A stretch of DNA of 64,000 nucleotides from Epiperipatus broadwayi (GCA_028023455.1 JAQFVV010000022.1:5969100-6033099); one strand, 5' to 3'. Positions 22,957-36,433 are shown, numbered from the stretch's first letter. Notes: generated by a model from the letters alone, not told the origin. Made by a program: numbers and translations.

Positions 22957-25214
22957 TATCTTAAACTTATGATTTGTGAACTTTAGTTCTATATAAAAAG
23001 TGATTCTAATATTAGGATAAGAATTAATCAATAAATTAAAGAATGTGACAATTAATTTGTGTTTATGCCCAATTTTCAATCTGGTAAAGAGACAATGGAT
23101 ATTCACATAGACATTATAATTATGGAATTGGAAAAACATTTGAAAGATGACACGTTATCCCTAGATCCAGAAAACCTGTACTTTAGAAAAATAAATTATT
23201 CAGAAAATCTATTGAGGAAATAAACATGAAAGCATCCAAATGAAGACAGAGCAGAATTGAATTATAATTTGATTAACAAACGATGTGTATTTCAAAATTA
23301 TAATATTTCATAAATTATAAAAATGAACTGATTGGTGATATTAAAAATAAGATTGTCAAAAATGGTAACTGCATGATTGAGAGCAGTAGTTGATATGCTC
23401 TGAGTTCAAAAGTCCATGAATTGCAAATTCAACTCTGCTATTATTAGTTGTATAACTAATATTCAGAAATGTTAGAACTTGCAATCAGTTTGAAAATGAT
23501 TCAAGATTTAAAGCGCTAAGAACTTAATTGTTGCTGTACAAAAAATTTATTATACAAAATCACAAATGAGATTTAAGCGCCCTCTATTAATTCTTTGTGA
23601 AAATAAAATAGATGTTCTGTGTAGTAACTAACTTTTGAAATATGAACTCTGACAATACAAAGTTTACAGGACTAGTTTCAGCTGCTACGAGGCTTTAAGG
23701 ATTGCTACCCACAAATCAGAATAGGATTGAATCCTATTTATATTAAGCATAGTTTATTTGCTTTATTTTTTTTAAAGAATAAAAGATAAATGGCATATAA
23801 TTTTTAAATGTTATCGTCTTTATATTCTAGATAGGTAGAAATTATAATCAATTTCTATTGATAAAACATTATCATAACAATACTTTTTCCATACATATAT
23901 TGTGCCATTACAATTTAGTCACTAGCTAAATTTATAGTAATGTGCATGTAGAAAAGGTAAACCAAAAATCATCATCACATTTTTATATAATCATAAATGA
24001 AGCTGTAGGGCATCCAAGTTTAAACCCTACAAGGTCTAGTTCTAAAAGCTTTAAACAGAGAAAGAATGGTCAACAATTACATGCTTTACTTGTTTGTGTG
24101 TTGATAGAAAGGTAATACACACATTTAAACTATTTAATATTTAATTTTCTGTTAAAAAGCAAAGTTATAATGCATACATATAAGCAATGTATGTGTAAAT
24201 TATTTATTTGTTTTATATTTCAAATATTCAACATTTTAACTTTCTTTAAAACTAAGCTATGCTTGATCAATTCTAACATTTTATTCTATACTTCTATTTT
24301 GCTTTTCTTTAATTATAAGTGGGATTTAAAAGTTACAGATTTAATTAAATAATTGGGTTATAATTACTAAGCTAGCAATTATATTATTTAAGGTTAGTTT
24401 ATGAATGATTTGAAAGAATGAAGGATGTGTGTACATTACATACAAAAATTTACATTTCCTAAATATTGAAAGAAAAGGAAGTATTAAATCTGTCAAATTA
24501 TTTTTTTTTGTACAATTTTTGTTAAAAGAGGAAATCTGTTTAATCAGATATCGATCTTTGTAGCAATTTTTTTTTTGTAAATGATTGTTTCACTTTGGGA
24601 GCTTATAATGGGTGAGAACTCTAAAAATTAAATTGTCTTATCTCAAGATCTAAAGAAGGAAGCTCAAAGATTTGAAGTGTTACCTGGATGTTAAAAAGAA
24701 GAAAAAAAAGAAAGGAAATAAGAATTGAGTCTTTTTTTTAAAACAAAAGTGTCTGGAAAAAGGTTAAACTTTTCAGTTGAAAAATACTTTGGTTGAAAAT
24801 AAATTAGAGATCTAATTAAAACAAATTTGTCCAAAAATAGCAAGTGATGCTATCTCTGATTGGTTAAGGTAGTTAAAAATTGGATATAAAAAGCTGTCTT
24901 GAATTATTATTAAGATTATTATTGTGATTGATTCAGATTATTAAACTATCAAATTTGAATGTTGAAAATATAAGAAAGGCAGGCTAGAAAATATATGTAT
25001 GTTCCATCGATTTTCTGGACCATCTGGAGGAAGCTGCACATCCATAGGAAAGAAAAGATGTGTCTAAAATAATATTCTACACCTTTCAACTGACCAGTAA
25101 ATAAGATGTTTTTAATAGAAGGAAGAAATCACCTGATTCAAAGAAGATGAATTAATCTACTGATAAATATAATCATCAAGTCAATTAATTGTTCAACAAC
25201 TGATTAAAAAAATT
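22957..25214. other. A+T-rich spacer
   Basis: No gene recognised. Scattered short frames are A+T-biased. Confidence 0.5.
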
Positions 25215-25525
25215 AAAAATTGAAAAAATTGTTTATTTTTAAAACTAAAAAAGAAGAAAAAAAAATAAAAATTATATTTTTAATTTAAAAAAAAAAAAAA
25301 ATAATAAATATAAATAATTAAAAAATAAAAAAACAAAAAAATATAAAAAAAAAAAAAAAAATAAAAAAAAATAAAATATAAAAAATTAAAATAAAAAAAA
25401 AAAAAAAAAAAAATTATTTTTTTTTTTTTTTTTTTTTTTATAAAAAATAAAAAAAAAATAAAAATATAATTATTTTTATTAAAAAAAAAATATAAAAAAT
25501 AAAAAAAAAAAAATTATTATATATA
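25215..25525. repeat. A/T-only low-complexity block
   Basis: About 300 bp made almost wholly of A and T, with long A-runs and a long T-run (about 25418-25439). Such blocks are error-prone in sequencing and assembly, so the exact bases are doubtful. Confidence 0.9.
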
Positions 25526-26514
25526 AAATAACGAATATTTATTGGTTTTTAATAATTTTGATATGGTAAAAGCTACAATTTTATAGTGTATAATTGGAAG
25601 GAGTGAAATAGAGTGTTTAGTATTAGTTATTTTGTTTCAAGTCAGTTAGTTCGCTGGAGGAGGGGAAATAATTTAAATTTTCTAAAACTTGCTCTTTCAA
25701 TTTTACTAACATTTTTTTACCTATTTAGTGGATAATGTGGCAATGAGCAGAAATATTTTTTAAATACTTTCTCATGAATGAAATCAGGTCAATGTGACAT
25801 CCAACTTAATACAAAATACATTTGAAGGGAAGGGGGAAGAACTTAAAATTATCTGAGGATTGTTATATATAATTATTATTATTATTCAGTCATTTCATAT
25901 TATTAAAATTTTTATGATATGTTAGAACTGTAGTAATAAATATTAGTTTGTTTTATTAAGCGAGGCATATATATTTCATTAAGTGTAGTCTTTGTTAAGT
26001 GTGATTATTCAGCATCATCAATGGTTGAATATTAGTTATTTAAGATATAAGTAAGTATGCTAAAATTAAGCAATAATTATGCATTTCTTTATAAAATTTA
26101 GTTTTATGTTTAGGCTTAGTCCTAGAGCTGTAGTTGAAACCCTTGTCATTATCGTTATTATTATCATCATCATCATCGCATCAAGTTTTAATTAATGAGT
26201 GTTTAACTGTTTAAAGCCATAAATAAATATTGATTTTATAATATTTAGTGATCTCTTAGTATTATTATAAACATCCCATCATCTATTTCATGCAAGGATG
26301 AGTGAATTGCCATCCTAAATTAGTTATATATAATTGAGCTAGTAAACTTATAAAAACATTGAAACACATTTGTTATGCTAAGATCTGAGAAATGATTTAT
26401 GTCTAATATACTGCTTTGGTTTAAAGATGTTTTACTTTTACCTAACTATTAGTGCTTATAGTGATATGGCTCAAAAAGCAAAATCTTCCATTTTTATTAT
26501 AAATAAAGTACCAA
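25526..26514. other. A+T-rich spacer
   Basis: Nothing recognised apart from short (ATT)n/(ATC)n patches at about 25873 and 26157. Confidence 0.5.
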
Positions 26515-26605
26515 GAAGGGATTCAAACCCGGTACATGTGAAAGGTTATCAGATATAACCGTGTCTAGATTCAGATAATCTAGTGGCGCCCTGCTAGACC
26601 ATATT
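26515..26605 (-). mobile_element. tRNA-derived SINE relic
   Basis: Minus strand: A-box-like TGGTCTAGCAGGG (complement of 26589-26601) and B-box-like GGGTTTGAATCCC (complement of 26518-26530). Spacing is slightly longer than in a tRNA. No acceptor stem. Differs from the other SINE family in the window. Confidence 0.55.
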
Positions 26606-27620
26606 CACTTAGTATTTGTTTAAACATGCACTTAACATCAAACCAAGAAATGAAAGGGGATAAGACCTACTGCCTGTATACCTGAGTTATATTTTATTGA
26701 ATTACTAGTGTACTCACTTCACGTGATTTCCATATAATACATTGCTATAATAATTTGCTAATAATTCTTATAATCATTCTATGGACTACTCAGGTATGGT
26801 AATATCTTTTTTTTTGAACTCTTTTATTATGTTACAATATATATATGACATATTTATTTTAAAAAAGTCTTATTTGAACGGATACTCGTGGCTGTAATTT
26901 GATTAGTTATGTATTTGATTAAAAGGGCAGGAAACTAATAGTTCGTCAATTAGCATTCTATTGAGACAGAAAATAAGTGCAGAAAAAAAATAGAAATTAT
27001 GAAAAGAAGCCATTTTATCATATTAATGAAGACTAATAGGAGAAAAGTAAATGATATTAAAAAACAATATCATTGTTAAATTACGTAAATGAATAAAAAT
27101 CTCAAAAATATAAAATAATGTCAAGTTAGTAAATGAAAAGAAAATTATTTTACTGATAAAAAAGAGAAATGACAGCATTACTAGAAAGAGAAATTAAAAT
27201 AGTCCTGCATGATTTCATATAATAGTAGAGTGACCGATTTTGGAACGTAAGATTCTCATATCAATTCCAGTATCAGCACTTCCGGTTCTTATATTTCTTA
27301 TGAATTCTTGTGTAACAAAGTCATTTGATTATTTATTTAAAATTAAAATAATAAAATGTGAGAAAAGAACTTCACAAAGAATTACACAGTAATAAGAAAC
27401 AGAAAAACAAATATAGGTATTAAAACAGTATCATTTGAAATTTTAAATGAAGAGGTGAAATGTAATTAAATCTATAATAAATATAAAAAAGTTCACAAAA
27501 TATAAGAAATCATGAATATTTTTAAACAAAATAGATAGAGGAAGAAATTGTCGACAATTGATCAAATGTACCAGATGGTTAGAAAAATGCAATAGTCATA
27601 TTAATATTTTAACCCACAAC
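26606..27620. other. A+T-rich spacer
   Basis: Nothing recognised. Confidence 0.5.
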
Positions 27621-27742
27621 GGCTATAATTAAAACAGGCAAAACTCTCTATATGTATTGCCACTCAGTGCAAGCCAGAGCAATCAATGGATGCCAGAAGG
27701 CTTAAGCATAAAATCCCCATCTAGTGCCTACTCAGCCAATAT

Positions 27743-27783
27743 CCCCAGACTAGTTTCTGACTTGTGGCCTTTGTCAGTGAGGA
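27743..27783 (-). ncRNA. Hammerhead motif with mutated core
   Basis: Minus strand has GAAACTAGTC and the CCTCA/TGGGG stem I, but the CTGATGA box reads CTGACAA (complement of 27771-27777), losing the essential G. Stem II pairing is also weakened. Predicted inactive. Confidence 0.6.
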
Positions 27784-27836
27784 GCCTTGGATTTGATAAC
27801 ACTGCACCTAGCCCTTCATCAGTGAGGAGCCTTGGC

Positions 27837-27877
27837 TCCTCACTGATAAAGGCCACAAGCCAGAAACTAGTCTGGGA
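27837..27877 (+). ncRNA. Hammerhead motif with one core change
   Basis: Stem II (GGC/GCC over CACAA), GAAAC and the TAGTC cleavage segment are intact. The box reads CTGATAA at 27843-27849: the invariant G is A. Predicted inactive. Confidence 0.65.
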
Positions 27878-28047
27878 ATATTGGATGAGTAGGCACTAGA
27901 TGGGGATTTATGTACAAGCCTTCTGACATCCATTGATTGCTCTGGCTTGCACTGAGTAGCAATATGTATAGAGAGTTTTGCCTGTTTTAATAACAGTTAA
28001 GGGCAAGCATAAGAAATAGTGATCATGTGATGTTTAATGGCTATAAT

Positions 28048-29486
28048 GTGGTATAGTAATGTAAACACTACAAGCAGTATCTCATACCATTCCTAAGAAG
28101 AATATTTGTTTTATATATTTAAAATTTGATCTTTTTTATTATAAGAATTATTTACAATAACGATTAGAATATTAGTATAAAAATATTTTAAAGATATACT
28201 CATAAAATCACAAAAATGGAGAAATAAAATTCCTTTTGTTTAATCAGATTCAGTTGATTGGTTTCTTATCATAAAATAAATTTGCTTATTTATAATTGTA
28301 AACATTAGTTACATTAAATTTTTAACATTTGTTTTACAAAGTATAAGCAATCTTTTGCAAAGAAGGAAACAAATTTACAGTCATTTAGATTATAACTATT
28401 GAGATACTGCTAAACTTGAAAAAGGGGGCATAAAATTCATATCATGCAAGCTAAATTTAAACTAATTTGATTTTTGCAAAATATTGAGATAGACACTTGT
28501 TCATTTAAAAAAAATTGAAGTTAAAATATATGAAAGTTTATACCTCTATGTGATACTGGTTATAACTGATGGTTGTTAACATGAATTGTAAAAGCTATTA
28601 TAAATTACAGACTTTTCAATATTCAATCAATTTTGTGTTTTATATTTACTAAAATTATTACAAATAACTTATAGAAAAGATTAAACTCAAGTTAACTCAA
28701 AATATTAGATATATTTAAAAGTAGTTACAGCATACTACATCACAATTAACTAAAGGAATCATTAAAACAATAATTAAATGATTTAAATGGGCCACTTTTT
28801 TGATAGGGAGATGTAGGATTCTTTCTTGTTGATTGCAGTGTTGAGAAAAAATATGCAACAATGGCCTAAATATCAGTTCTAAATATTTGTGATTTCTTCA
28901 GGAAGTTATCTATAAACAATTTCGAAGCCACTACCATAAAAGTCATAAACAAAGTTGGAACCAGGATACATTCTAGTATAATATCCATTTTCTTTTCAAA
29001 TGTCTCACCTTTTCCATCTAATGTAATAGTGTATCATTTTATTTCATCATATAGATGCCATATAATAAGAATTTGAACAACCAACTAATTTCGAACAGTG
29101 CCTTCTTAATAAGCATGATGATAAAAACATTCTTTTTATTCCAGAATATAAATACAAATTGACTAAAAGTTATTTCATTAATTATTTTCTTAACTGAATT
29201 GTTCCGATGTTAACACTTCTATTGCTTAAATTTATGATCTCTTGAACAAGAAAGCCTTTTTTTTTACTGAATTACATTTCAATTAAGTGGACAGTATGTC
29301 AAATAAATTAAAAATTACATTAAATGTACAAAATAACTTCCTTCTATAGGTGACTATTCATAGGTGGAGTGATATGTCTTCATAATGTTATTTTTTACTT
29401 CACCCAATATATATAATATTAATTTTTCCTTCATTATATTTTTAATTCTTTTGCATGCATATGTGTGTGTACTTTACAAACAGCTA
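28048..29486. other. A+T-rich spacer
   Basis: Nothing recognised. Confidence 0.5.
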
Positions 29487-29515
29487 TTTTCTTTCTTTCT
29501 TTCTTTCTTTCTTTT
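29487..29515. repeat. (CTTT)n microsatellite
   Basis: About seven uninterrupted CTTT units. Confidence 0.95.
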
Positions 29516-30754
29516 CTTCCTTCATTTTATTTAGCTAATATATTTTTGATTATAAGCATTATTAGAGCTCTGAGTGTGGTGCTTTTCATCAAAGTGTACT
29601 TAATTAAATAAAATAAAGGAAGGAAAGAAAAAACCTGCTTCATAAAGCATATGTACGCAAAAAAATTATATATATATGTATATAAATTTTTTTAAGAATT
29701 TTACATTTTTTAGTATAGTTAATAAAAGCAATCATCTATTATGATTTTGATATGTAATGTTATTTTATTTTTTAAAAAAACTACTTTATTTGTATACTTA
29801 ATTAAAAAATATAGCAGAACTGTGAACTCGAGGCATAAAGAATCCTAGATCAAAGCTTAAAATGTTATTTCAGCTGTTCAGATATCACATGATCTCCTAA
29901 GTAATTAAAACCATTTGATTATTTTAATTGTGAAAATATAAAAGATATAAGTTCTAATCTCAGTGGATCAAATATTCATTATTCAGTCATCAAAATATAT
30001 ATATATATAAAAAATACCAGTTGCTCTGCAGTGTGCCTCATGCTAAGAACAACCTCATCCCTACCAAAAATCTATCCAAATCATTACTAATTATTTTTAC
30101 AAAAATAGCAATCTTTTCTTATATTAATAATAATGAAAAAGTCAATCATTTTGATATTAAAGAACAAATAATATTACAGTCTTCTATGTAACTCAGCTTA
30201 TTTTTAAATGGTAGATATTAAAATTAAAGTGCTACCAGTCCATTACACTTTCTCAGATTAATCATATTCTCCAAGTCAACTTTGAATTAAATAAAACTGC
30301 TAAGGACACGTGAATAAGCATCTCCAATCAAATTATTATAGAAGTTGCCTTTAAAGAGATATTTGGCAGTATTAAGATTAAGTGAATAGTCTAAAAAAAT
30401 TAACTTTTTAATTTGAATTCTGCTCTTTGTTTTATTTGAAATAAATCTTTAGCCAATTAAAGTAAGGCTTGTTTGTTAAGTTTGATACCTGACAACAAAT
30501 TGTTGCTAGGCAACTGGATAACACAATCTTCCAATACTCCTTGATCAAAATTAGTGTATGTTTCATTGTTTTCTATCATGTTACATACTTCATTCTGGCA
30601 TTTTAATTAATCCTTTGACTCATTAAGATCTCGTGTTTACACTCTGTTGACAACTACAGAATATTTTTGTAAATTTTAATTTATGTAATAAGTCACTGAG
30701 AATCAATGCATTCATTGTAAATAAGATAAATAATGATTTTTACAATAATAGCTG
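29516..30754. other. A+T-rich spacer
   Basis: Nothing recognised. Confidence 0.5.
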
Positions 30755-30830
30755 CTCTCTACTCCAACACCATCTATACTAAGCTTGAGTAGTCAGTGAT
30801 TGTTAGAAATAATGCATTTAAATCCTTATT
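30755..30830. repeat. Dispersed repeat 'CCATCTACTGTAAGCTTGA', copy 1
   Basis: Shares CTCTACTCCA, CCATCTA, AAGCTTGAGTA and a following ATTGTTAGA-like stretch with 54230-54300 and 60898-60985. Too short and diverged to classify. Confidence 0.55.
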
Positions 30831-31398
30831 CCCAGATTGGTTTTTAGATTATTATTTTTTTAGCAATATGGTTTGGAATTCAAAGCAAGAAATAATGTTA
30901 TGTTTATAGCAACTAGCTTTTGGACTATTTTACTAATCAAGCTAATAACCTGAAATCCAAAATACCCAAAAATTTTGAATCTAAATTAATCTGTTTCAAT
31001 AAGATCTATATAATCAATAATATGTATATTCTCAGTTCTTTTTAACTACAGTAAAAGCTAGAAGTCAGCCTGAGGATGTAAAATAAATGCAGTTTCATTT
31101 GGTAATTGTTTTATTTAAGTTTACTACAGATGGCACTACAGTAGAGAGATGCTTTTGTTTTATCATATAATATATAAGATGTAAAAGTAAATGATTTGTT
31201 ATTATTGATTTGTTTTTATTTTATATATTTCTTGATAGCATAATTAAGTTTATACATGCAAGCTATATACATGCAAGCTATTTGTCAGAGAGTTTAAACA
31301 TGACATAAGTTTAGGAAGATACACTTAAACATTAATTATATATTTTGTTGTACGACTTTATAAACTTTATTTCTTTCCTTATTATGTGTAATTCAATA
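30831..31398. other. A+T-rich spacer
   Basis: Nothing recognised. Confidence 0.5.
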
Positions 31399-31410
31399 CA
31401 GAATATAATT

Positions 31411-31700
31411 AAACCATTAAACATCATATGATCACCATTTCTTATGCTTGCTCATAACTGTTATTAAAACAGACACAACTCTCCATACAGTAGTGCCACT
31501 CAGTGCAAGCCAGAGTAATCAGTGGATGCCAGAAGGCTTGTGCAAAAAATCACTATCTAATGCCTACTCATCAAATATCCCCAGTCTATTTTCTAGCTTG
31601 TGGCATTCATCAGTGAGGAGCCTTGGTTCTGGCATCCATTAATTACTCTGGCTTGCACTAAGTGGCACTACTGTATGGAGTGCTTTGCCTGTTTTAATAG
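31411..31700 (-). mobile_element. Hammerhead-bearing element, copy 3 (290 bp)
   Basis: Runs in the opposite direction to copies 1 and 4. Imperfect flanking duplication: CAGAATATAATT (31399-31410) and CAGAGTGTAATT (31701-31712), 10 of 12. Left part has the family end (CATCATATGATCACCATTTC, CTTATGCTTGC) followed by the GTAGTGCCACTCAGTGC block. Most of the second palindrome arm is deleted, leaving GGCATCCATTAATTACTC joined directly after the hammerhead. Confidence 0.78.
31579..31619 (-). ncRNA. Decayed hammerhead motif
   Basis: Minus strand: CTGATGA intact (complement of 31607-31613) and GAAA present, but the cleavage triplet GTC reads GAC and stem II and stem III are disrupted. Stem I ends (CCTCA and TGGGG) remain. 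Predicted inactive. Confidence 0.58.
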
Positions 31701-32289
31701 CAGAGTGTAATTCTCTATAAATAAAAGATTAATAATACTAGAAATTAACTACAGTTTAGCTCTGCTTTTGACCAGTCATGTCATATTTATAGCAATATAA
31801 CCAGCCAATCAAAAGCAGTACTCAGCTGTAATCAATTTATTGTTTTATGTTTGTTTGTTTTTTTAATAAAGCATAGTTAAAGTTTGGATAAAATAAAATT
31901 TGAAAATAAAATAATTAAACTGGTGTCTGGCAAAATCATCCTCTACATAAACTTTTTTTTGCACTTTGCCTATAAATAAGATTATTAAAATGTAGTTATT
32001 GAGGTTTAGCTATTTAAAAAATATGAAATATTTCCATCAGTTGTTGAAAAATCGATTTAAAAAGCCATTGCATAGATCAATGCAATAAGATTTAAAATAT
32101 CAGTAAGTCTAAAGTAATTATAGCACGGGCTATCAGGAATTAGCCAGTAACACTGAGTACTTTAAATTTAAAAAATGTGTAATAAAAATTGATGAGTTAC
32201 GTGAGCATATACTTTTTTTTTTAAAAAAAAAAATGAAAATGGTGAAATCAAGAAATCATTATACAGTTGATTAAGAAAAGTCTATCTGG

Positions 32290-33567
32290 GTTGTTGTACA
32301 GTTGGTCACATTATTTGATTTCATTGCAACTATAGATTCTGCAATTATTTTTTGGCAATCCTGTAAATTTGGTCTAAGAGTCAACAAGGAGAAATCGGCA
32401 ATCTGGTCGATTATGACCGGCAAGCAAATTCCCAGCATATTTAAGGCTCCACCTCAGAAGTTCCTGGGTTTTCATCTAGCGCCCCCCCCCCATCTAAAAT
32501 GAGGAAGGAAATTGAAAATGATTTAATGACTAAGATAACAAAATTTATTGAATCGTTGGAGATTTATTTGTCTTTGTTCAGGAAAATCATGCTGATGAAT
32601 GCTGTCATGCTCCCCAAGATTACATACTTCCTTGCGGGCTTCTCACTGACAGAAGCCTTTATAAGGAATGTCAAAATCCAATGTAGAAAGCTGTGTTAGA
32701 GGGAAGCTCCTGTCATCAGCCTGCACCTCCTGCAGAAACCTAAACAGATGAACGGCATAGGACTACACTCAGTCAAAATCTTATTAATACAGTGTTTTCA
32801 TAATGTACTTACCAGATTATTTATGGAAAACCCAGATGTGGAAGGGCCAATATTCCCAGAAGAAATAACTCCTACAGATAGGCCACCTCCCAAAAGTGGA
32901 AGGCTTTGGATTCAGAAGCAAATCTCTATAGTATTTAACCATCTAAAAATAAAAAAGCCATGAACAATGTTTAATAACAAACTAAACTACTGGAACACAT
33001 ATGATCTTATGAATCTGGAAGAAACTAAAATTGACAATATTCTTTCGATTAGAATATCGAGGTTCTCCAGGTTACCAAATGGCTAAAATTGGAACCGAGG
33101 TTTGTTGATTTTTTAATCAAGGTTAACCTTGGGGCCTTGCCTACCGCTGACTTCCTACATAGTAAAAGGAATTAAAATCTGGACCCTATATGTGCACTAT
33201 GTAGGTATAGTGATGAGACAGTGGCATATATATTGGAGGAGTGTCAAATTTGGAATAGCATAAGAAACATTTTAAATCTTTCATTAAAAACAAAGAATCA
33301 GCTTGTGTAAATTTGACTAAGGCCTTCAAGAGTGGACATTTTGGGGTCATAAGATTGGCAACATTTATAAATTTTTCCATTTGGTCATTGAGAAATAAGA
33401 CTATCTTCGAAAGTGGAGAAGAATATGACATGATGAAAATGTCTTTACACTTACTAAAAGAAATTAAAGAATTAGACCAAAAATTTTCTCAGAATCGGAT
33501 GTTCAACCAGACCTGGTCCCTAATAAACTTAAAACAAAGTGTAGTACTGATGATGAAAAGAATATAA
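32290..33567 (+). pseudogene. LINE ORF2 fragment: late reverse transcriptase to C-terminal zinc region
   Basis: Consecutive plus-strand frames give one broken protein: FGLRVNKEKSAIWS (the GLxxNxxKS motif after the RT catalytic site), KFLGFHL (LG block), FRKIMLMNAVMLPKITYF (thumb), then a block around the stop at 32697 where the family has Trp, LGALPTADFLHSK, and DPICALCRYSDET at about 33181-33220, a C-x2-C zinc-type motif whose His is now Tyr. A change of frame falls in a run of ten C (32482-32491). The YADD catalytic box and endonuclease are missing, so the copy is 5'-truncated. Clade not certain (L1/Tx1- or R1-like). Confidence 0.78.
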
Positions 33568-34385
33568 AGTTGTAAATCCACAGATAGTAAGAAAATTTAA
33601 TAAACCATTTACCTAAAACATTCTAGATAAACTTTATATGGAAGAGATCCAAGAACTAGAAAATGCCATTATAAAGTTACTCACCTAATTGATGAATAAT
33701 AGGAAAGGGCTTTCATTTGATTAACGGATCAGTTTTAATCAATGACCCAATAAATATATTAAGACTGCTTTAACAATGCTTAATGGTAATCGATTTGTTT
33801 ACTGTAAAGAATCTATGATATATTTCATGTAATTTTCAGTCTTACATATTCTATGAAAACCTGCTTTTAAGTAATTTTTATCAATGCAATCTTCATATTG
33901 GATTGGCTAACCTCATGATCTATAAGTAAAGTGTATGGCTTTCATGTATGATTCATAATGATTAATCTCTCAATATTTAAAATGTCAAATTAATACACAC
34001 AGAAACATTGGAAATGCTCTTCACTTGATAGGATAAAACTCTATAGACTAAATGGCCAAATATGGTTTTAATCATTGTCCACATCTTCATTAATTAAACA
34101 AAATTATATGTGTTTGAATTGACTAACACCATCATATATGTGATATACATGATCAGATTAATGTAAATGGGCCACTACTATGATTTCTGGATCGGGAAGT
34201 TATATGTCTTCAATTTCTGGTGATAATTAATGTCTTAATATAATTGATATGAAATTAATTGTTTTTTGTTTATATATACAAGCATAACCTCTGATTTTGT
34301 TGACTGGTCTCCTTTAAGATTGATATGTAAATGTGCTTCTTTTTGTAAATGATTCTTATGGTTTGTGAATAAAATTTCCTTTTGA
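33568..34385 (+). other. Probable 3' UTR of the LINE
   Basis: Follows the LINE frame without a break and ends in GTGAATAAAATTTCC, containing an AATAAA-type signal at about 34368. Several loosely similar segments (CATGATC-TATAAGT, TTTCATTTGAT) recur, suggesting an old internal duplication. The assignment is by position only. Confidence 0.35.
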
Positions 34386-36280
34386 AAGATAATATATAAA
34401 TTATCTTACTAAGTCAAACAATGAATTAGTTTTAAACTTAATACAGTTAGCCAAGAAATATGGCGGTATATATTATACAATTTTCTATAAAGGTTGGAAG
34501 TATTTGAAGCAGTGTGACCCTCCTTAGATAAAAAAGTAAAGCTTTTATCATAATGCAATCTTTTTTTCTCTCTAAAGCGAGTGTAGCGAGGAACGTATCT
34601 AACTAACTCAGTTGGAAAAAAGATTATCAGTCATAGATTGTTGTAGAAATCTCCACTGCCATCTAGTATCCAATGACTTAATCAATTATTGAATTAAATA
34701 AAAATAGTTGAATAATTTATTGCTCAAGAGGTCATGTGGCAACTGAGCAGTGAATGAGACAATTTGTTTTAATCTAAAAATCTTTAGCTATTCACTCTGC
34801 CAGTGGAGTAAATTGCAAAGAGTAATATCATGATGTTAGCTATAGAAGATCACCATTGATGAAAACTTAAGGAGTCACATGATATTTAGTTTTCACTATT
34901 TAAAGCATTAATTATAATGAATTATCACAAAGATTTAAAATATTTACCAAAAAAGATCCAAAGCTGCTGCATCCCCCTCTTCCAAATAAACTCTGACCTC
35001 TTTTGGTAAACTTTTATGAGCTCAATCAAATGGACGATTCATAAATCTTACAATTTATTTATAAATTGTCACTTATTAAAAAGAATTATTTATTATCATT
35101 ATCATTATTCTCCTATCTTATATTCCTAAATGGTTTTAAATATAAATTTTTTATATACTAAACTAAAACTGTATTGCTTAAAGGATTTTATTTTGAAAAT
35201 AAATATATATTTTTTACACATGTGCATGTATATTGTTGTTTTTTAATAAAGGTTTTTATAATTTGCATTTCATAATAATTTGCATAGTAATTTATATGTA
35301 AATTGAGTTTAACATATAAAAAATTGTTACTTAAAAGATAATATTCTATGTTGATATTCCCAGGACTATGAAAGATAAATTTCAGAATTTAACAGTGAAT
35401 TTTTAATAAATATTGTTAGTAGATATTTTAAAGATAATAAGATTCTAATGTCTTCTATATATAATATAAATAACAAACCGACTAATTACAATGTGGAAAT
35501 TGAAGTATATACAATATAAAAACATTTGACATCCGAGCATGGGTCGCAGTTGGCCAAATAAGCAAAGTTTCTTCATTATTAATGTCAGCATTCTTTTTCT
35601 TTTGCTATTAGACTTTTCCTGACGTTTTGTTTACTTAATATGGAATCCATTAAATGCAATGACGATAAGTAATTTAAATTATGCAGATGATACAATAATT
35701 ATCAAAGATTTTTAAAAATCAATTTTTAAATCATCAATTATTTTTAAATAACATTTTCTTTATTATCTAACAGTTCCTGTAAATTAGCATTACCTTGCAT
35801 TATTGAAAATCCATTTTACACATATGGAAATTTTATATAAAGTGTATTTACACTATTTGTACTAAATGATAATATAATACAATAGAATAACCCACAAATA
35901 TATATATAAAAAACTTTAATTTTTATGTAATGTAGTATTTGCATATAAACATACAAAAAGTTAAAGAATCACTGGAATTATTATTACAAGATACTATATT
36001 TCAGAACCATCTGAACTTCAGAACCATCTACTGTGCATATCAATAGAACTAAATGGCAGTGTTGTGTCCAAATGCCCAAATCAATTGCTACTTTCAATGA
36101 AAAGGAAGAATGTACTCATGTTTAGGAATCTCTTGTAACTCTTTTTATTATCTAAGCTAATATCCTGAGATGTAAAACCTTAAGTCATAATTATATAAGC
36201 AAAGTGAGCTATTTAAAAGTGGGTTAACCTTTGTCTGTTTGTATATATATATAAAATAGGTATAACTTAAATGTATATAA
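34386..36280. other. A+T-rich spacer
   Basis: Nothing recognised. A short patch of normal composition at about 34965-35035 has no clear frame. Confidence 0.45.
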
Positions 36281-36433
36281 AATTCAAATGGAAATAAACT
36301 AACTCCCCTGTAAACTATGGATAAACTAAATTCATATGTCACCAAATAGTTTTATATTCTTTATTATTTGGTGACATATGAGTGTTGTTTATTCATAGAT
36401 TATAGGAGAGTTAGTTAACTTGCATTTGAATTT
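36281..36433. repeat. Foldback hairpin, 68-bp arms
   Basis: Arms 36281-36348 and 36365-36433 are about 80% complementary, from AATTCAAATG outward to TCACCAAATA at the turn, with a 16-bp loop. Likely a short foldback MITE. A SINE has inserted at the outer end of the right arm. Confidence 0.75.

Larger units (their letters stand above)
27630..28038. mobile_element. Hammerhead-bearing element, copy 2 (palindromic, 409 bp)
   Basis: Flanked by an exact 9-bp duplication GGCTATAAT (27621-27629 and 28039-28047). The body is a palindrome: AAAACAGGCAAAACTCTC at the left is answered by GAGAGTTTTGCCTGTTTT at the right. Between them each arm carries a hammerhead region, left on the minus strand and right on the plus strand, tail to tail around about 27785-27836. 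The fullest copy of the family here; the 31.4- and 40.8-kb copies have lost most of one arm. No gene: the 80-codon frame at 27657 is a by-product of the palindrome. Confidence 0.85.

Noticed and set aside
27657-27899. 80-codon plus-strand frame
   Set aside because: Lies wholly inside the palindromic ribozyme element; related copies have stops there, and the frame follows from the repeat structure.
33186-33431. 81-codon minus-strand frame
   Set aside because: Antisense shadow of the LINE C-terminal zinc region and the frame following it.
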